Assembly (NCBI GenBank): GCA_031276775.1
Contig: JAISML010000266.1
Coordinates: 1 to 7,578 of the forward strand
Reading direction: 5' to 3'
Length of the DNA: 7,578 bases
DNA from: Eubacteriales Family XIII. Incertae Sedis bacterium
GTDB lineage: Bacteria > Bacillota > Clostridia > Peptostreptococcales > Anaerovoracaceae
The first letter of the stretch is position 1; every line of letters begins with the position of its first letter. A program made the position numbers and the translations under genes. This document shows positions 5,712 through 7,578 of the stretch, one piece after another. Below the pieces are notes generated by a model. That model was given only the letters and a program-made list of their open reading frames with translations, made no database searches and had not been told where the DNA came from.

Positions 5712-7578
5712 TCACCCTTTGAGCCGGCGTCGTTTCCGACCCGCAAGGAGGATCGCCGACACGGACGAGCACAGTACGATGATCCACAGCAATAGGTTTC
5801 CGGAATCCCCCGTCCGCAGAATGCCGCCGCCGGTTTCCCCCTGTTTGACCACAAAGGTCACGTCGGCATATCCGTCCGTAAATTCGACGCGGAAAGTGTA
5901 CGTCCCGTTCTCAAAGGTTCTGAGATAACTCTCTTTGAATGTGATGACAGTGCTGCCCTCGGATACGGAATAGTTTGCCGGGTCAACCTCGTTGCCCGAA
6001 AGCAACAGCCGCACAAACCTGACGCGATCCGCGTCCACTTTCACCGTGACCGCGCCGGCGCCCGTCCATGCGCCGCCGTCTGTGATAACGGGATATTCAT
6101 CCGTCACGGCAACGATCAGCGTTGGATCGGGTCCGCCGCTCATGTCAAAAGTGAACGTCTGCAAACCCGCGTCCATCGTGGCAAGATACTCCTTTTTGAC
6201 CGTGTAGGCATTGCCGTCCACGGTGTAATCCGCGCCGTCCTGAAGGATGTACCCCCCCCCATTTTTCACGGCCAAAAGCAGATGATCGCCCGGATTGAGC
6301 GTCACGGCAATATCCTTGTAAGCCACATCGGACCTGTGCTTGTTGAAAGTCGCCGACGCTGGGCTGAGGGAAGCGTCCGCGGGCGGCGCGCGGTTTACCG
6401 TCACATCATAATAGACGGTGACCGCAGTATCCTCCGACGTCACCTTGACATATGCGTGCGTCGCGCCTCCCGCCGTCAGGGCAAGCGTGTTTGCCCCCGT
6501 GATTTCCGTGCCGAATCCGCTGTCGCCGCAGAGACTGAACGTCGCGTCTGCCGCCGCCGCAATGTCTGCGGGCGCAATGACCGCCACGCTGTTCGCCACG
6601 TTTATCTCGGCCGTCTTCGCGTGGGACGCGTCCGCGCCAGTCCCGCCGCCCGCCGTGATGCTTTTCCCCGCGACGGAAAGCAGACGCGCATCCGAGGAAA
6701 GCACCCTGCCGCCGAAGTCGGCGACCGTACCGTTGCCGCCCGCTATCGTCAGCGTCATGTCGACGGGCGTGCCGGCGAAGTCGGTGTGGTTTGCGCCATT
6801 GTCCTGCTCGCTGAATACGCGCAGGGTGTAGACTCCGTCCACGATGCCGCTCAGCGGGACGGAAAGCGTTCCGTCGGCCGAAGGACTGTCCGCCAGCTTG
6901 CCGTAATATGCGATTTGATTTGTGCCGTGGCTCACCAGCACACAGGAAATATGCTGATTTGCCCCGACGGCCGCGTTCCTGTATCCGAACGTCAAAGATC
7001 CGCCGGCGGGAACGCTCTGTGTGGACTGCGCCGCGGTCGCCGTCACGGTAAGCGTCTGCGAAGCGTCCGTCGACGTAAATTTTATCGCGCCTGTCGGCGC
7101 AGAAACCGCCGACAGGGATGGACCCGCCGAGGCAGGCTTGGCTTCGGGACCTGAGGCGGCGGAGGTGAAGAGGACGGACGACAGATCCAAATTCAGCGCG
7201 GGGCGGACGGCATAGTACTCATCGGACCCGGATATGGCTGTCGTATTGCTGCCATTGTCATGAGCGAAATACACGCCCCAGACATCGTCACCGTGGATAT
7301 TGGGAGTGAATCTATACGACCGCAACCAGTAGTCTGCGCCGTAGCTGCGCACGGTATTGTTGCCGATTGTACCCCATTCAAGATACGACAGCGGCCAGAG
7401 TTTTTGATCCGCGATATCATCCCCGCCGATACCTATAGCCGCATCCTCGCTTGACCTGAGCGTCCGCGGGTTGATGAGCGCCGCTTCCTTTGCGGGAATG
7501 GCTCCCAGCACGTCGTTGCTCGAAATACGATTGTGCAACGCGCTGTTTGAATAATGATATGCACCAAACGGGTTAAAC
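5712..7578 (-). CDS. Modular cell-surface protein with DUF6273-like, X2 and C-terminal membrane anchor (5' end missing)
   Basis: The frame enters from the right edge and ends at TGA 5712-5714, giving 621 visible residues; no signal peptide is visible because the N-terminus is outside. A TTG at 7538 is not the true start, since the frame is open to the edge. Modules in window numbering: about 1-140, DUF6273-like, with YWLRSY and the ending YYAVRPALNLDLSSVLFTSAA; about 155-280, the beta-rich segment common after DUF6273, with YYGKLADS and YTLRVFSEQDNG; about 320-395, a cadherin-like beta-sandwich module ending VTVYYDVTV; 402-491, an X2 domain starting ASLSPASATFNK; 496-578, a second X2-like Ig fold; then ILRTGD (586-591), a hydrophobic helix (594-613) and RKRRR (614-618). 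The ending has the layout of a sortase signal, but the motif lacks Pro. The role is probably in adhesion or carbohydrate contact at the cell surface; no catalytic motif was seen. Ala-, Thr- and Gly-rich composition differs from the neighbouring housekeeping genes. Confidence 0.88.
   Translation of the reverse strand, partial: FNPFGAYHYSNSALHNRISSNDVLGAIPAKEAALINPRTLRSSEDAAIGIGGDDIADQKLWPLSYLEWGTIGNNTVRSYGADYWLRSYRFTPNIHGDDVWGVYFAHDNGSNTTAISGSDEYYAVRPALNLDLSSVLFTSAASGPEAKPASAGPSLSAVSAPTGAIKFTSTDASQTLTVTATAAQSTQSVPAGGSLTFGYRNAAVGANQHISCVLVSHGTNQIAYYGKLADSPSADGTLSVPLSGIVDGVYTLRVFSEQDNGANHTDFAGTPVDMTLTIAGGNGTVADFGGRVLSSDARLLSVAGKSITAGGGTGADASHAKTAEINVANSVAVIAPADIAAAADATFSLCGDSGFGTEITGANTLALTAGGATHAYVKVTSEDTAVTVYYDVTVNRAPPADASLSPASATFNKHRSDVAYKDIAVTLNPGDHLLLAVKNGGGYILQDGADYTVDGNAYTVKKEYLATMDAGLQTFTFDMSGGPDPTLIVAVTDEYPVITDGGAWTGAGAVTVKVDADRVRFVRLLLSGNEVDPANYSVSEGSTVITFKESYLRTFENGTYTFRVEFTDGYADVTFVVKQGETGGGILRTGDSGNLLLWIIVLCSSVSAILLAGRKRRRLKG
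5739..5819 (-). other. C-terminal anchor: sortase-like motif, membrane helix, basic tail
   Basis: This stretch codes for LRTG (5808-5819), a short spacer DSGN, and a membrane helix LLLWIIVLCSSVSAILLAGR; RKRRR follows directly. The three-part layout matches cell-wall sorting signals, but Leu-Arg-Thr-Gly lacks the Pro of LPXTG. Either a divergent sortase uses it or the protein simply stays in the membrane. Confidence 0.6.
6252..6260 (-). repeat. G9 homopolymer inside the X2 domain coding region
   Basis: Nine consecutive G residues (C on the plus strand) encode Gly440-Gly442 of the surface protein. The frame is consistent with an X2 domain on both sides, so the nine-base form is in frame. Loss or gain of one base would reach a stop within about 120 bases (TGA at 6140-6142 or 6145-6147). 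Confidence 0.9.

Noticed and set aside
6282..7154. A 290-codon Arg-rich plus-strand frame opposite the surface protein gene.
   Set aside because: It is a shadow of the Ala/Thr/Gly-rich coding strand, with no domain or plausible start.

Overview
The window looks like chromosomal DNA from an anaerobic member of the Bacillota, most likely a high-GC clostridial lineage (GC is somewhere in the mid-50s % by eye). This rests on the greA-lysS adjacency, a sodium-pump decarboxylase beta/gamma pair, an EF-G-like GTPase with a GHGGSGKTT P-loop, and a DUF6273/X2-type surface protein. No mobile element, CRISPR array, tRNA or rRNA was seen. Every supported gene lies on the minus strand, so transcription runs from high to low coordinates.

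Right end (7578 to 5712): the 3' 621 codons of a modular cell-surface protein whose N-terminus lies outside the window. It has a DUF6273-like module, several beta-sandwich modules including a recognisable X2 domain, and a C-terminal membrane helix with a basic tail. A run of nine G residues sits inside the X2 coding region.

Middle (5711 to 5393): a 319-base intergenic region. It holds a strong sigma-A-type promoter (TTGACT, 17 bp, TATAAT), a weaker second promoter downstream, an 11-bp-period direct repeat, an RNA hairpin and a weak terminator-like element.

Left two thirds: a probable operon greA - lysS - oadB-like - oadG-like - EF-G-like GTPase, with gaps of 123, 49, 118 and 85 bases. greA (transcript cleavage factor), lysS (lysyl-tRNA synthetase) and the EF-G-like GTPase belong to gene expression. 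Between them sit the membrane beta subunit and a very small gamma subunit of a Na+-translocating decarboxylase, without the carboxyltransferase or biotin-carrier subunits. The 43-residue gamma subunit starts at TTG and is hidden under a longer spurious frame.

The EF-G-like gene runs off the left edge. The long plus-strand frames are antisense shadows. The least ordinary points are the hidden gamma subunit and its unusual placement, the overlapping 8-codon ORF at the oadB start, the 39-bp repeat ahead of lysS, and the G9 tract in the surface gene. I do not see a clearly new multi-gene system.
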